A DNA stretch of 43,484 nucleotides from Paracoccaceae bacterium (lineage in GTDB: Bacteria > Pseudomonadota > Alphaproteobacteria > Rhodobacterales > Rhodobacteraceae): the NCBI GenBank assembly GCA_027000645.1, contig JALTNO010000283.1, positions 1 to 43,484 of the forward strand. The letters run 5' to 3'. Below, one piece after another: positions 1-9,579 of this stretch. The stretch's first letter is position 1; every line of letters starts with the position of its first letter. The notes beneath the pieces are model-generated. The model searched no databases. It was given only the letters and a program-made list of their open reading frames with translations, and was not told the DNA's origin. Position numbers and translations under genes: made by a program.

Positions 1-26
1 GCCAGGTTGACCTCGGTTCCGTTCAT
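1..26 (-). CDS. 5' end of an unidentified gene running off the left edge (MNGTEVNL...)
   Basis: ATG at 26..24 on the minus strand preceded by a GGGAGGT-like ribosome-binding site; only 8 codons visible. Confidence 0.35.
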
Positions 27-89
27 GCCTACCTCCCTTTCAGGCCCGATCGGGCCGCAACCGCCCGGAGACACGCAGGGACGCGCCCC

Positions 90-293
90 ATGACGGACCT
101 CAATTCCATCCTCGCACCCGGCATGTTCGTGCGCCATCCGGGATTTCCCGAATGGGGAACCGGGCAGGTGCAGTCGAATATCGGCGGGAAGGTGACCGTC
201 AATTTCCCCGAACGGGGCAAGGTCGTCATCGATGGATCCCGTATCGAACTGCTGCACGTCCTTGATCCGGAAAACAGGTTGACGAAAGGTTAA
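90..293 (+). CDS. DUF3553 domain-containing protein
   Basis: 67 aa ORF: VRHPGFPEWGTGQVQSNIGGKVTVNFPERGKVVI. Confidence 0.8.
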   Translation: MTDLNSILAPGMFVRHPGFPEWGTGQVQSNIGGKVTVNFPERGKVVIDGSRIELLHVLDPENRLTKG

Positions 294-404
294 CAGGCGA
301 AAGTTTGCAAGGGCCGTTCCGGCGCCGAAATGCGCCGGCGCGGTTGCACTGCCGGGGCGCTCTGCGCTATCAGCCCGCGAAACCCTCTGCCGCGCCCCCT
401 GGAC

Positions 405-1190
405 ATGGAGCCGATGTCAGCAACCGGGCCCGCCTTTTCAGTCAGGATCGCCCAGTCCGAGGCCGATCTGCGCGCCGCGCAGGCGCTGCGTTACCAGGTC
501 TTCGTGCGCGAGCTGGGCGCCGGGGGCGATCTGGTGGATCACGAGGCGGGGCTGGAGCGCGACCGCTTCGACCCGTTCTTCGACCACATGATCCTGACCG
601 ACGAGGATACCGGCCGGGTGGCGGGGGTGTACCGGCTGCTGCGCGACGACATGGCCGCGCGGGCCGGGCAGTTCTATTCCGAGGACGAATACGACCTGGA
701 CGTGCTGCGGCGAAGCGGCCGGCGGCTGCTGGAGCTGGGCCGCTCGTGCCTGCATCCCGACTATCGCGGCGGCATGGCGATGTTCCATCTCTGGCAGGGG
801 CTGGCCGAGTACGTGGAGCGGCATGAAATCGAGATCCTCTTCGGCGTGGCCAGCTTTCACGGCACCGATCCGGCGGCGCTGGCCCAGCCGCTTTCGATGC
901 TGCATCACAACCACCTGGCCCCGCCCGAGCTGCGGGTGCGCGCGCAGAAGCGGCATTTCCAGCGCATGGACCTGGTGGCGCCCGATGCGCTTGACCGGCG
1001 TCGGGCGATGCTGGAGACCCCGGCGCTGATCAAGGCCTATCTGCGGCTGGGCGGCTTCGTGGGCGAAGGCGCCTTCGTCGATCACGGCTTCAACACCACC
1101 GATGTCTGCCTTGTCCTCGACACCGCGAAGATGAACGAACGGCAGCGGCGTATCTATACCGGCACGCGCGGGCCATGGCGGGGGGAATGA
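405..1190 (+). CDS. olsB: L-ornithine N-alpha-acyltransferase (GNAT family, OlsB-type)
   Basis: LRYQVFVRELG, GRSCLHPDYRGG, FGVASFHGTDP motifs; overlaps olsA. Start chosen inside ORF 330..1190. Confidence 0.85.
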   Translation: MEPMSATGPAFSVRIAQSEADLRAAQALRYQVFVRELGAGGDLVDHEAGLERDRFDPFFDHMILTDEDTGRVAGVYRLLRDDMAARAGQFYSEDEYDLDVLRRSGRRLLELGRSCLHPDYRGGMAMFHLWQGLAEYVERHEIEILFGVASFHGTDPAALAQPLSMLHHNHLAPPELRVRAQKRHFQRMDLVAPDALDRRRAMLETPALIKAYLRLGGFVGEGAFVDHGFNTTDVCLVLDTAKMNERQRRIYTGTRGPWRGE

Positions 1191-2050
1191 GCGGCTGGGA
1201 TCCGACCCTTGCCCCCGACCCGGTGCGCATCGACGCGCCGGGCTGGGTGCGGGTGCTGCTGCGCGGGACGGCGCTGTCGGTGCTGGTCTTCGGCGGCCTC
1301 GGTCTGCTGCTGGCGCTGCGGCTGATCGAGCGCCCCCGCTTCGGCCTGCACCGCCCTTGGACGCCCCGGATCACCCGCTTCGTCTGCCGCAACGCGCTGC
1401 GCATCCTGGGCATGGGGTTTTCCACCGCGGGCGCGCCGATGTGCGAACGGGGCGCGCTGGTGGCCAATCATGCCTCGTGGCTCGACATCTTCGCGCTGAA
1501 TGCCTGCATGGAGATCTATTTCGTCTCCAAGGCCGAGGTGGCGAACTGGCCCGGCATCGGCTGGCTGGCGCGGGCCACGGGCACGGTGTTCATCGAGCGC
1601 GACCCGCGCCGCGCGCGCGAACAGACCCTGCTGCTGGAGGAACGGCTGAAGGCCGGGCACAAGCTGCTGTTCTTCCCCGAGGGGACCTCGACCGACGGGT
1701 TGCGGGTGCTCCGGTTCAAGACGACCCTGTTCCAGTCCTTCTTTTCCGATCACCTGCGCGATTTCATGCAGGTTCAGCCGGTGGCGGTGATCTACCATCC
1801 GCCGCCCGGAGAGCCGCCGCGTTTCTATGGCTGGTGGGGCGACATGGCGTTCGGCCCGCATCTGCTCAAGGTGCTGGCGGCGCCGCGCCAGGGGCGGGTG
1901 GAGCTGGTCTTCCTGCCGCCGGTGCGGGTGCGCGACCTTGCCGGGCGCAAGCCGCTTGCCGCCCATTGCGAGAGGGCGATCCGCGAGGCCCATGCGGCGC
2001 GGCTGGCCGGTGCCGGAGCCGGAGCCGGGGAGGCGTCGGGCGGGGGGTGA
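1187..2050 (+). CDS. olsA: lyso-ornithine lipid acyltransferase / 1-acyl-glycerol-3-phosphate acyltransferase (OlsA/PlsC)
   Basis: NHASWLDIF (HX4D) and FPEGTSTDG acyltransferase motifs; ATGA overlap with olsB. Confidence 0.85.
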   Translation: MSGWDPTLAPDPVRIDAPGWVRVLLRGTALSVLVFGGLGLLLALRLIERPRFGLHRPWTPRITRFVCRNALRILGMGFSTAGAPMCERGALVANHASWLDIFALNACMEIYFVSKAEVANWPGIGWLARATGTVFIERDPRRAREQTLLLEERLKAGHKLLFFPEGTSTDGLRVLRFKTTLFQSFFSDHLRDFMQVQPVAVIYHPPPGEPPRFYGWWGDMAFGPHLLKVLAAPRQGRVELVFLPPVRVRDLAGRKPLAAHCERAIREAHAARLAGAGAGAGEASGGG

Positions 2051-2089
2051 GCCCCGTGCCGGTGCGGCGGCGGTCCGGCGCTGGTGCGC

Positions 2090-2160
2090 GGGGGGCTCTA
2101 CCCCCGTCGCGGCAGGCCGCGACTCCCCCGGAGTATTTGGAGCGAGATGAAGGAGGGGGG
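2090..2160 (+). repeat. dispersed intergenic repeat copy 1 (GGGGGCTCTACCCCC ... CTCCCCCGGAGTATTTGGAGCGAGATGAAGG)
   Basis: matches five other intergenic copies in the window. Confidence 0.8.
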
Positions 2161-2288
2161 CCGGGCAGGCACGGGACCGGGAGAGGCGGGTCGGAATACC
2201 GCAAGGACGGGCGTTCCCGTTGGCGGGGTCGGGAAGGCCGGGTGCGGGAAGCGGCGGGGTCTCGCATGTGCCGGGTCGCTGCGGGGGC

Positions 2289-2317
2289 TTGCGCCGGGGG
2301 CGGTGGTGCTCTATACG
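2289..2317 (+). promoter_or_regulatory. sigma70-type promoter for rpsB: TTGCGC-N17-TATACG
   Basis: near-consensus hexamers at 17 bp spacing, upstream of rpsB. Confidence 0.55.
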
Positions 2318-2453
2318 CGCGCCATTCAATCCCGCAGGCGGGGTTTGGGCCCGTTCGGGGGAGACATCCCCGACGGACCGCCGGTTGAGCCGGGGCGCGC
2401 GCGTGTCCCGGATTGAACCCCCGCCGAGGCGAAAACCGGAAAGGAAACGAAAC

Positions 2454-3272
2454 ATGGCTCTTCCCGAGTTCACCATGCGTCAGCTGCTGGAAGCTGGCGT
2501 TCACTTCGGCCACCAGACCCAGCGCTGGAACCCGCGCATGGCGCCCTACATCTACGGCGCGCGCAACGGCATTCACATCATCGACCTGACCAAGACCGTG
2601 CCGATGCTGGATCAGGCGCTGCAGGTGGTGCGCGACACCGTGGCCAAGGGCGGCCGCATCCTGTTCGTGGGCACCAAGCGCCAGGCCGCCGGGCCGATCG
2701 CCGAAGCGGCCGAGAAATCCGCGCAGTACTTCATGAACCATCGCTGGCTGGGCGGCACGCTGACCAACTGGAAGACCGTCTCGCAGTCGATCAAGCGTCT
2801 GGGCGAGATCGACGAGGCCCTGCAGGGCGGCGCCGAGGGGCTGACCAAGAAGGAACGCCTGGGGCTGGAGCGCGAACAGGCCAAGCTGCAGGCCAGCCTG
2901 GGCGGCATCCGCGAAATGGGCGGGTTGCCGGACCTTCTGTTCGTGATCGACGTGAAGAAAGAGGCCCTTGCCGTGGCCGAGGCCAACAAGCTGGGCATTC
3001 CGATCGTGGCGGTGGTGGATACCAACTGTTCGCCGGACGGGATCGATTACGTGATCCCGGGCAATGACGATGCCTCGCGGGCGATTGCGCTTTACTGTGA
3101 TCTTGCCTCGCGCGCGGCGCTGGACGGCATGTCGGCGCAACTGGGCGCGGCCGGCGTCGATCTGGGCGCGCTGGAAGAGGCCCCGGTCGAGGAAGCGGTT
3201 GCCGAGGCCCCGGCCGAAGCGGTGGGTGACGCCCCGGCCGAAACCGCAGGCGAGGCGCCGGCCGAAGGCTGA
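2454..3272 (+). CDS. rpsB: 30S ribosomal protein S2
   Basis: [45 protein letters not shown]. Confidence 0.98.
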   Translation: MALPEFTMRQLLEAGVHFGHQTQRWNPRMAPYIYGARNGIHIIDLTKTVPMLDQALQVVRDTVAKGGRILFVGTKRQAAGPIAEAAEKSAQYFMNHRWLGGTLTNWKTVSQSIKRLGEIDEALQGGAEGLTKKERLGLEREQAKLQASLGGIREMGGLPDLLFVIDVKKEALAVAEANKLGIPIVAVVDTNCSPDGIDYVIPGNDDASRAIALYCDLASRAALDGMSAQLGAAGVDLGALEEAPVEEAVAEAPAEAVGDAPAETAGEAPAEG

Positions 3273-3294
3273 TCGGAGCTTTTCGAAACGATAT

Positions 3295-3320
3295 GCGGGA
3301 CGGGGAGAATCCCGTCCCGC
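3295..3320 (+). promoter_or_regulatory. perfect 10-bp stem-loop in the rpsB-tsf intercistronic region
   Basis: GCGGGACGGG-GAGAAT-CCCGTCCCGC, no following T-run. Confidence 0.6.
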
Positions 3321-3347
3321 TCCATCCCGGATGTGAGGATTTCTGAC

Positions 3348-4223
3348 ATGGCTATCACTGCAGCAATGGTGAAGGACCTGCGCGACAAGACCGGCGCGGG
3401 CATGATGGACGCCAAGAAGGCGCTGACCGAAACGGGCGGCGACATGGAGGCCGCGATCGACTGGCTGCGGACCAAGGGTCTGGCCAAGGCCGCCAAGAAG
3501 TCGGGCCGCACCGCCGCCGAAGGGCTGGTCGGCGTGGTTGTCGAGGGCGGCAAGGGGGTGGCCGTCGAGGTCAACTCGGAAACCGACTTCGTGGCCAAGA
3601 ACACCGAGTTCCAGGAGATGGTCGCCGGCATCGCCCGTGCCGCCCTGGACGTGGCGGATGTCGAGGCGCTCAAGGCCGCGCCGCTGGACGGCAAGACGGT
3701 GGCCGAGGTGATCACCGACAAGATCGCCAAGATCGGCGAGAACATGACCCTGCGCCGGATGCAGAAGATCGAGGGCGACAATGTGGTCTTCTACGTCCAC
3801 AACGCTGCCGCGCCGGGCATGGGCAAGATCGGGGTTCTGGTCGCGCTCAAGGGCGGGGACGAGGCGCTGGGCAAGCAGATCGCCATGCATGTGGCGGCGG
3901 CCAATCCGGCGGCGCTGGACGAGGGCGATCTCGACCCGGCGATGGTCGAGAAGGAGCGCCAGGTCCAGATGGACATCGCCCGCGAGAGCGGCAAGCCCGA
4001 GGCGGTGATCGAGAAGATGATCACCGGCCGCATGAAGAAGTTCATGGCCGAGGTGACGCTGGTCAACCAGCAGTTCGTGGTCAACCCCGATCTCACCGTG
4101 GGCGAGGCGGCGAAACAGGCCGGCGCCGAGATCCAGGGCTTCGTCCGGCTGGAGGTCGGCGAGGGCATCGAGAAGAAGAGCGACGATTTCGCCGCCGAAG
4201 TGGCCAAGATGGCCGGCAGCTGA
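3348..4223 (+). CDS. tsf: translation elongation factor Ts
   Basis: [26 protein letters not shown]...[11 protein letters not shown]. Confidence 0.98.
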   Translation: MAITAAMVKDLRDKTGAGMMDAKKALTETGGDMEAAIDWLRTKGLAKAAKKSGRTAAEGLVGVVVEGGKGVAVEVNSETDFVAKNTEFQEMVAGIARAALDVADVEALKAAPLDGKTVAEVITDKIAKIGENMTLRRMQKIEGDNVVFYVHNAAAPGMGKIGVLVALKGGDEALGKQIAMHVAAANPAALDEGDLDPAMVEKERQVQMDIARESGKPEAVIEKMITGRMKKFMAEVTLVNQQFVVNPDLTVGEAAKQAGAEIQGFVRLEVGEGIEKKSDDFAAEVAKMAGS

Positions 4224-4255
4224 CGGCGGATGCAGATCGGTTCCGAAGATTGCCG

Positions 4256-4293
4256 GGCGGGGTCGCGGCTGACGCGGCCCCGCCTTTCGTTTC
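4256..4293 (+). terminator. terminator of rpsB-tsf
   Basis: GGCGGGGTCGCG-GCTGA-CGCGGCCCCGCC stem followed by TTTCGTTTC, 32 bp after the tsf stop. Confidence 0.7.
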
Positions 4294-4344
4294 AGGCGCG
4301 CGCCAAGGAGGTGTCAGGCCCGAAAGCGGAAATGTCTCCGAACG

Positions 4345-4375
4345 AAAAAACGGAGCCGCACCAGGTGCGGCTCCG
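4345..4375 (-). terminator. intrinsic terminator reading on the minus strand
   Basis: CGGAGCCGCACC-A-GGTGCGGCTCCG perfect inverted repeat followed on the minus strand by TTTTTTCGTTC. Confidence 0.7.
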
Positions 4376-4621
4376 CATTCCGTTTCAAGGACCCCGTTCG
4401 ATGGGGATGGCGGGGGCCCTTCAAACTGTTCCCGACCCGAACGCGGAGGAATGCACGCCCGAGCCGGACGGGTCAGAGAGCCTTGCAATCACAAGGGTCT
4501 TTCCCCGCTGTTCCAGGCTAAAGCCACCACTCACGGAACGGTTTCAATTTGCGACAGTTTCGGCGCCGGGAAAAGTCATGAAATCCTTACCTTGCGGAAG
4601 CTGACGCGGGTTGGCGTCAGT

Positions 4622-5377
4622 TCAGGAATCCAGCACGTAGACCTGGTTCTGCAGCGCGGCCTTGAGCACCGCCTGCGCGGTGGTCTCGACCGCGAGCGCC
4701 TCGCGCGCAAGACGCAGATGCTTTTCCACCGTGGCGATCGTCAGGCCCATGATGGTGGCGATGTCCTGGGTGGTCTTGCCGTAGCCCACCCATTCCAGAA
4801 CCTCGCGCTGGCGCCGGGTCAGGCTGCGCCGGGTGGCCGGTTGCGGAAGCGTGAGGATCTTCAGGTGCGCGACATTGTTGATGAGCAGGATCTCGTCGCC
4901 ATGTTCGTCCCAGATCGCGTCCACGTCGTCCTGGGTCAGGCCCTTGCGCCCGCACAGCGAAATCGCCCCCTTGGTCCGGTTGTTGGCGGTGGGAAAGCTG
5001 ATCGTGTAGCCGGCGATCACGCCCATGCTCTGGTTGAAGTCGTGGACGCGGCGCTCTCCGGGTGTCATTTCCCCGGCCGCCAGACGATCGAGATTCATGC
5101 GCCAGCTGGCAGCGCCGACATTGTTCTGCGCCCACCGCAGCATCGGGGCGTCGAAATAGCGGCCTCCGTTGAGGAAGCCGTCCACGTATTCCTTGGCGTG
5201 GTTGGAGAGGATCAGGAAGTCGTCGAGCGGCCCGAGGGAATTCTCCGTGCGGAAGATCGTGTAGCCGTAGATCAGGCGGTCGAATCCATAGCCCGCCATC
5301 TGCTTGACATGCGCATCCCACAGCTCTTCGAGCGTCTTCGCAGTGGTCAGGAAGTGAAGATATTCCAGGGTCGTCAT
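4622..5377 (-). CDS. LuxR-family regulator with autoinducer-binding-like domain
   Basis: C-terminal [44 protein letters not shown] (LuxR HTH); N-terminal autoinducer-binding-like fold. Confidence 0.85.
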   Translation of the reverse strand: MTTLEYLHFLTTAKTLEELWDAHVKQMAGYGFDRLIYGYTIFRTENSLGPLDDFLILSNHAKEYVDGFLNGGRYFDAPMLRWAQNNVGAASWRMNLDRLAAGEMTPGERRVHDFNQSMGVIAGYTISFPTANNRTKGAISLCGRKGLTQDDVDAIWDEHGDEILLINNVAHLKILTLPQPATRRSLTRRQREVLEWVGYGKTTQDIATIMGLTIATVEKHLRLAREALAVETTAQAVLKAALQNQVYVLDS

Positions 5378-5823
5378 TCGGCGGGTCCGCTCTCCAGATG
5401 CGCCTTGAGGGCGTCCAGCGCCAGAATGTAGCCTTGCGCGCCGAATCCGCAGATCTGCCCCAGCGCGACCGGGGCGATGAACGACTTGTGGCGGAAGGTT
5501 TCGCGCGCGTGAATGTTGGACAGGTGCACTTCCACCACCGGCAACGCGATCGACGAGATCGCGTCCATCAGGGCGATGGAGCTGTGGGTATAGGCTCCGG
5601 CATTGAGCACCACGCCGTGATGGTGGCCCCGCGCTCGGTGAAGCAGGTCGATCAACGCGCCTTCGTGATTGGATTGTTCACAGGTCACGTCCAATCCGAT
5701 GGCCCGGCCATGGGTCCGGCAGGACTCTTCGATCATGGCCAGCGTCGTCGCGCCGTAAACCTCTGGCTGACGCGTGCCCAGAAGATTGAGATTGGGTCCG
5801 TTGAGGACCAGAACGCTGAACAT
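5374..5823 (-). CDS. aroQ: type II 3-dehydroquinate dehydratase
   Basis: [53 protein letters not shown]. Confidence 0.95.
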   Translation of the reverse strand: MFSVLVLNGPNLNLLGTRQPEVYGATTLAMIEESCRTHGRAIGLDVTCEQSNHEGALIDLLHRARGHHHGVVLNAGAYTHSSIALMDAISSIALPVVEVHLSNIHARETFRHKSFIAPVALGQICGFGAQGYILALDALKAHLESGPAE

Positions 5824-5966
5824 GAATCTTATATCCCCATACCGGGCCCTATTAGCCTTCATGGGGTGACGCTGTCCAGAGTCAGCGGGGCCTTGCCGTG
5901 CAAATGCATCAGGCTTCGGGCGGGCGTGCGGTTTTCGCCACAGGAAAACCCGCCCCGGGGGCCGTT

Positions 5967-6443
5967 TCAGGCGTTTTCGGCGAAGACGATCAGCCCCAGC
6001 CAGTCCGCTACCAGCGCCGGGGTTTCCTGCCCCTCGATTTCGACGATCAACCTGACCGTGCGCAGGAGTTGCGTGTCCGATCGTTTCCGAATCGATAACA
6101 AAGTGAAGCGCCCCCTGATCCGGGCCCCTGCCGGGACGGGGGCGAGAAAGCGCAGCTTGTCGAAGCCGTAATTGATCCCCATCCTCTTTCCGGGAGGCTC
6201 GGGCAGGCAGTCATGGGCAAAGCGGCTGGCCAGCGACAGCGTCAGGAACCCGTGCGCGATGGAGCCTCCGAAGGGCGTCTCGCGCCGGGCCCGGTCGGGA
6301 TTGACGTGAATCCACTGGTCGTCATGCGTTACCTCGGCAAAGGCGTCGATCATCGCCTGATCGACCGTGATCCAGCGGCTGACGCCGATCTCGGTCCCGA
6401 TCTTCGTTTCCAGTTCCGATAATGCGTCGTCGATCGCGCCCAT
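5967..6443 (-). CDS. MaoC-like (hotdog) dehydratase
   Basis: [26 protein letters not shown]...[13 protein letters not shown]. Confidence 0.9.
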   Translation of the reverse strand: MGAIDDALSELETKIGTEIGVSRWITVDQAMIDAFAEVTHDDQWIHVNPDRARRETPFGGSIAHGFLTLSLASRFAHDCLPEPPGKRMGINYGFDKLRFLAPVPAGARIRGRFTLLSIRKRSDTQLLRTVRLIVEIEGQETPALVADWLGLIVFAENA

Positions 6444-6524
6444 GGCATCCCCTCCTGGCGGCTTCCGGCGGCGAGTGTGTCGTGGCGTGTCCCGCCTGGC
6501 AAGCCCGCCGTGGTGTCGCTGCGA

Positions 6525-7172
6525 TCACTTGACCACGCGCAGCCGCGGGGCGCCGCGGAACGTGGCGGGGGATTCTGCCAGCCCGGGAACCGGGCGCTGC
6601 TCGGCGCGGGTGGCGGGCGGCGGCGGCGCGGGCGCGATCGGCCGCAGGTCGTGGGCGACGATGTCGAGCTGCACGGGCGGCCGGCCCGGGCCGTCCGCGA
6701 GCAGAACGCCGAGCGCCCGATTCACCTGCCCGTCATCCCCGCGCAGCGGCAGGAGGATGGCCCGCGCCTCGACCCCGTTCGCGGCCAGCGAAAGTTCGAC
6801 GATGGCGGGGGTGTCGAACATCCCCTTCAGCAGGTGGCCCAGAATCGGGCGGGCCGGCGCGGTGACCAGGACGCCTGCCGGCAGGCCGCGCAGTTCGGTT
6901 CCGGCAAGGGCATTCAGTTCCCGCCCCGCCAGCCGGAACCGGGCCTGGGCGGGGGCGATCCGTTCCAGGACGAAACAGTGGTGCAGGATGTTTTCGATCC
7001 CGCGCGGGTCGATCCGTGCGCGCAGGGGAACCGCGTCGCCGTCGCGCCGTGCCGCCCAGTAGGCCTCGGCCTGTTTCAGCGGCGACAGACTGCGTCCGCT
7101 GCGAAAGCGATCCATCCTCACGACCTTTCCGCCCGTTGCCGGATTTCCTTTCCCGAAACTCATCCCGTCCAC
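6525..7172 (-). CDS. PAS domain-containing protein (PAS_5/DUF1488-like alphaproteobacterial family)
   Basis: LKQAEAYWAARRDGDAVPLRARIDPRGIENILHHCFVLERIAPAQARFRLAGRELNALAGTELRG. Confidence 0.75.
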   Translation of the reverse strand: MDGMSFGKGNPATGGKVVRMDRFRSGRSLSPLKQAEAYWAARRDGDAVPLRARIDPRGIENILHHCFVLERIAPAQARFRLAGRELNALAGTELRGLPAGVLVTAPARPILGHLLKGMFDTPAIVELSLAANGVEARAILLPLRGDDGQVNRALGVLLADGPGRPPVQLDIVAHDLRPIAPAPPPPATRAEQRPVPGLAESPATFRGAPRLRVVK

Positions 7173-7275
7173 CCGCGAATCGCCCCTGCATTCCGGTGCC
7201 GTCCCGTCGCCATGCGCCGGAACCGTGGGCCGGGTGCCAGTCTGCCACGGATCGGGTTACTGTTGGAGCAAATCC

Positions 7276-7304
7276 TTAACCATTGGTTAACGCCAGTGGT
7301 TAAC
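7276..7304. promoter_or_regulatory. CtrA-type box TTAA-N7-TTAA plus a third TTAAC in a 13-bp tandem repeat
   Basis: TTAACCATTGGTTAACGCCAGTGGTTAAC between the PAS gene (-) and yicC (+). Confidence 0.6.
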
Positions 7305-7452
7305 GCCAGACCGATCGTCGGCCGGGAACGGGAGGCGGTGCCCGCCGGTCGGGAGGGCAAAGGGGGCGTCGGGATGCGCTCCGGGGTTGCCCTGTGGCCC
7401 GTGATGGCATTAGCTGCGCGACACCGACGGGCGATATTGGAAAGCGGCGCGC

Positions 7453-8343
7453 ATGATCAGATCGATGACGGGGTTTGCCTCGGCCAAGGGGGCGCTTGGG
7501 ACCTATGGCTGGAGCTGGGAGTTGCGCAGCGTCAACGGCAAGGGGCTGGATCTGCGGCTGCGGGTGCCGGACTGGCTCGAGGGGCTGGAGGCGGCCCTGC
7601 GCGCAGAGCTTGCCCGGTCGGTGGCGCGCGGCAACGTCACGCTGACCCTGCGCCTGACCCGCGCCGACGAGGCTGCCGGGCTCAGCCTCAATCCGGGGGC
7701 GCTGGCTTCGGTGCTGGACGCGCTGGCGGCGGTCGAGGCGCAGGCGATGGCGCGCGGTATCGCGCTGGCGCCGTCGCGGGCCAGCGACATCCTTTCGGTT
7801 CGCGGCGTGCTCGAGGCCGGCGCGGGCGATGACGACACCGCGCCGCTGATTGCGCAGTTGAAGGCCGAGTTCCCGGCGCTGGTGCAGGCCTTCGTGACCA
7901 TGCGCGAAGAGGAAGGCGCGGCGCTGGCGCGGATTCTCGGCGACCAGTTGACCATGGTCGAGGCGCTGGTCGCGCAGGCGGCGGAGCTGGCCGAGGCGCG
8001 TCGGGGCCTCATGGCCGAGACGCTGCGCGCGAATCTGGCGCGGGTGATGGAGAATGCCGACGGCGCCGATCCCGACCGGGTGGCGCAGGAGCTGGCGCTG
8101 ATCGCGGTGAAATCCGACGTGAACGAAGAGATTGACCGCCTGCGCGCCCATGTGGCCGCGGCGCGGGCGCTTCTGGACAAGGGCGGGCCGGTGGGGCGCA
8201 AGCTGGATTTCCTGATGCAGGAGTTCAACCGCGAGGCCAACACGCTGTGCTCCAAGGCGCAGAATTCCGAACTTACGGCGGTGGGGCTGGATCTGAAGGC
8301 GGTGATCGACCAGATGCGCGAGCAGGTCCAGAACATCGAATGA
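7453..8343 (+). CDS. yicC: YicC/YloC family endoribonuclease
   Basis: [13 protein letters not shown]...[19 protein letters not shown]...[23 protein letters not shown]. Confidence 0.95.
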   Translation: MIRSMTGFASAKGALGTYGWSWELRSVNGKGLDLRLRVPDWLEGLEAALRAELARSVARGNVTLTLRLTRADEAAGLSLNPGALASVLDALAAVEAQAMARGIALAPSRASDILSVRGVLEAGAGDDDTAPLIAQLKAEFPALVQAFVTMREEEGAALARILGDQLTMVEALVAQAAELAEARRGLMAETLRANLARVMENADGADPDRVAQELALIAVKSDVNEEIDRLRAHVAAARALLDKGGPVGRKLDFLMQEFNREANTLCSKAQNSELTAVGLDLKAVIDQMREQVQNIE

Positions 8344-9014
8344 CGACGCGAACGACGACGGGGGACAAGACGATGCCGGATCGGCGCGGGCTGCTCATCA
8401 TCCTGTCCTCGCCTTCGGGCGCGGGCAAATCGACCCTGTCGCGCCGGCTGATGGCGTGGGACCCCACCATCGCCTTTTCGGTCAGCGCCACCACCCGCCG
8501 CCCGCGCCCCGGCGAGGTGGACGGCAGGGACTACCATTTCCTCTCGGAAGAGGAATTCAAGCGCGCGGTGGCGGCGGGCGAGATGCTGGAACATGCCCAT
8601 GTGTTCGGCCATTTCTACGGCTCGCCCCGGGCGGCGGTGCAGGAGGCCATCGAGGCGGGCAAGGACGTGCTGTTCGACATCGACTGGCAGGGGGCGCAGC
8701 AGATCCGCAACTCGGCGCTGGGGCTGCACACGCTGTCGATCTTCCTGCTGCCGCCGTCGATCCGCGAACTGCGCCGCCGGCTGGAAAGCCGCGGCCAGGA
8801 CAGCCCCGAGGTGATCGCGCGGCGGATGCAGAAGAGCTGGGACGAGATCAGCCACTGGGACGGTTACGACTTCGTGCTGATCAATGACGATCTCGACCTG
8901 ACCGAGCGGCGCCTGATCACCATCGTCGAGGCCACCCGCCTGCGCCGCATCCAGCAGCCCGGCCTGACCGAGCATGTCCGTCGGCTGCACCGGGAATTCG
9001 AGGAGATGACATGA
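8340..9014 (+). CDS. gmk: guanylate kinase
   Basis: [21 protein letters not shown]...[31 protein letters not shown] overlap with yicC. Confidence 0.96.
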   Translation: MTTRTTTGDKTMPDRRGLLIILSSPSGAGKSTLSRRLMAWDPTIAFSVSATTRRPRPGEVDGRDYHFLSEEEFKRAVAAGEMLEHAHVFGHFYGSPRAAVQEAIEAGKDVLFDIDWQGAQQIRNSALGLHTLSIFLLPPSIRELRRRLESRGQDSPEVIARRMQKSWDEISHWDGYDFVLINDDLDLTERRLITIVEATRLRRIQQPGLTEHVRRLHREFEEMT

Positions 9015-9535
9015 CCATATACGCGCTTGACGGCCATGTGCCGCAGATCCACCCCGACGCCTGGGTGGCGCCCGATGCCAACCTGATCGGCAAGGTGGTG
9101 CTTGAGGCGGGCGCCAGCGTCTGGTTCGGCACCACCATCCGCGCCGATCACGAGGAAATCCGCATCGGCGAAGGCAGCAACGTGCAGGAAAACTGCGTGA
9201 TGCATGTGGATCCCGGCTATCCGGTGGTGGTGGGGAAGGGCTGCACCATCGGCCACAAGGCGATCCTGCATGGCTGCACCCTGGCCGACAACGTGCTGGT
9301 GGGCATCGGGGCGGTGGTGCTGAACGGGGCGCGCATCGGCCGCAACTGCCTGATCGGCGCCGGCGCGCTGGTGACCGAGGGCAAGGTGATCCCCGACAAT
9401 TCCCTGGTCATGGGCATGCCGGGCAAGGTGGTGCGCGAGATCGACGATGCCAATGCCGAACGGATTGCGCGCGGCGCCGTGCACTACCGCGAACATGCCC
9501 GCATGTTCCGCGACCGGCTGGCGGTGGTCGAATGA
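9011..9535 (+). CDS. gamma carbonic anhydrase family (left-handed beta-helix) protein
   Basis: hexapeptide repeats; [29 protein letters not shown]. Confidence 0.93.
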   Translation: MTIYALDGHVPQIHPDAWVAPDANLIGKVVLEAGASVWFGTTIRADHEEIRIGEGSNVQENCVMHVDPGYPVVVGKGCTIGHKAILHGCTLADNVLVGIGAVVLNGARIGRNCLIGAGALVTEGKVIPDNSLVMGMPGKVVREIDDANAERIARGAVHYREHARMFRDRLAVVE

Positions 9536-9579
9536 CGCGGGGGATGCGCCCGCTGTGCCGCCGCCCCGGGGGCTGAGCC

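Noticed and set aside
1866-3890. 674-aa minus-strand ORF
   Set aside because: Antisense across olsA, rpsB and tsf; no family motifs.
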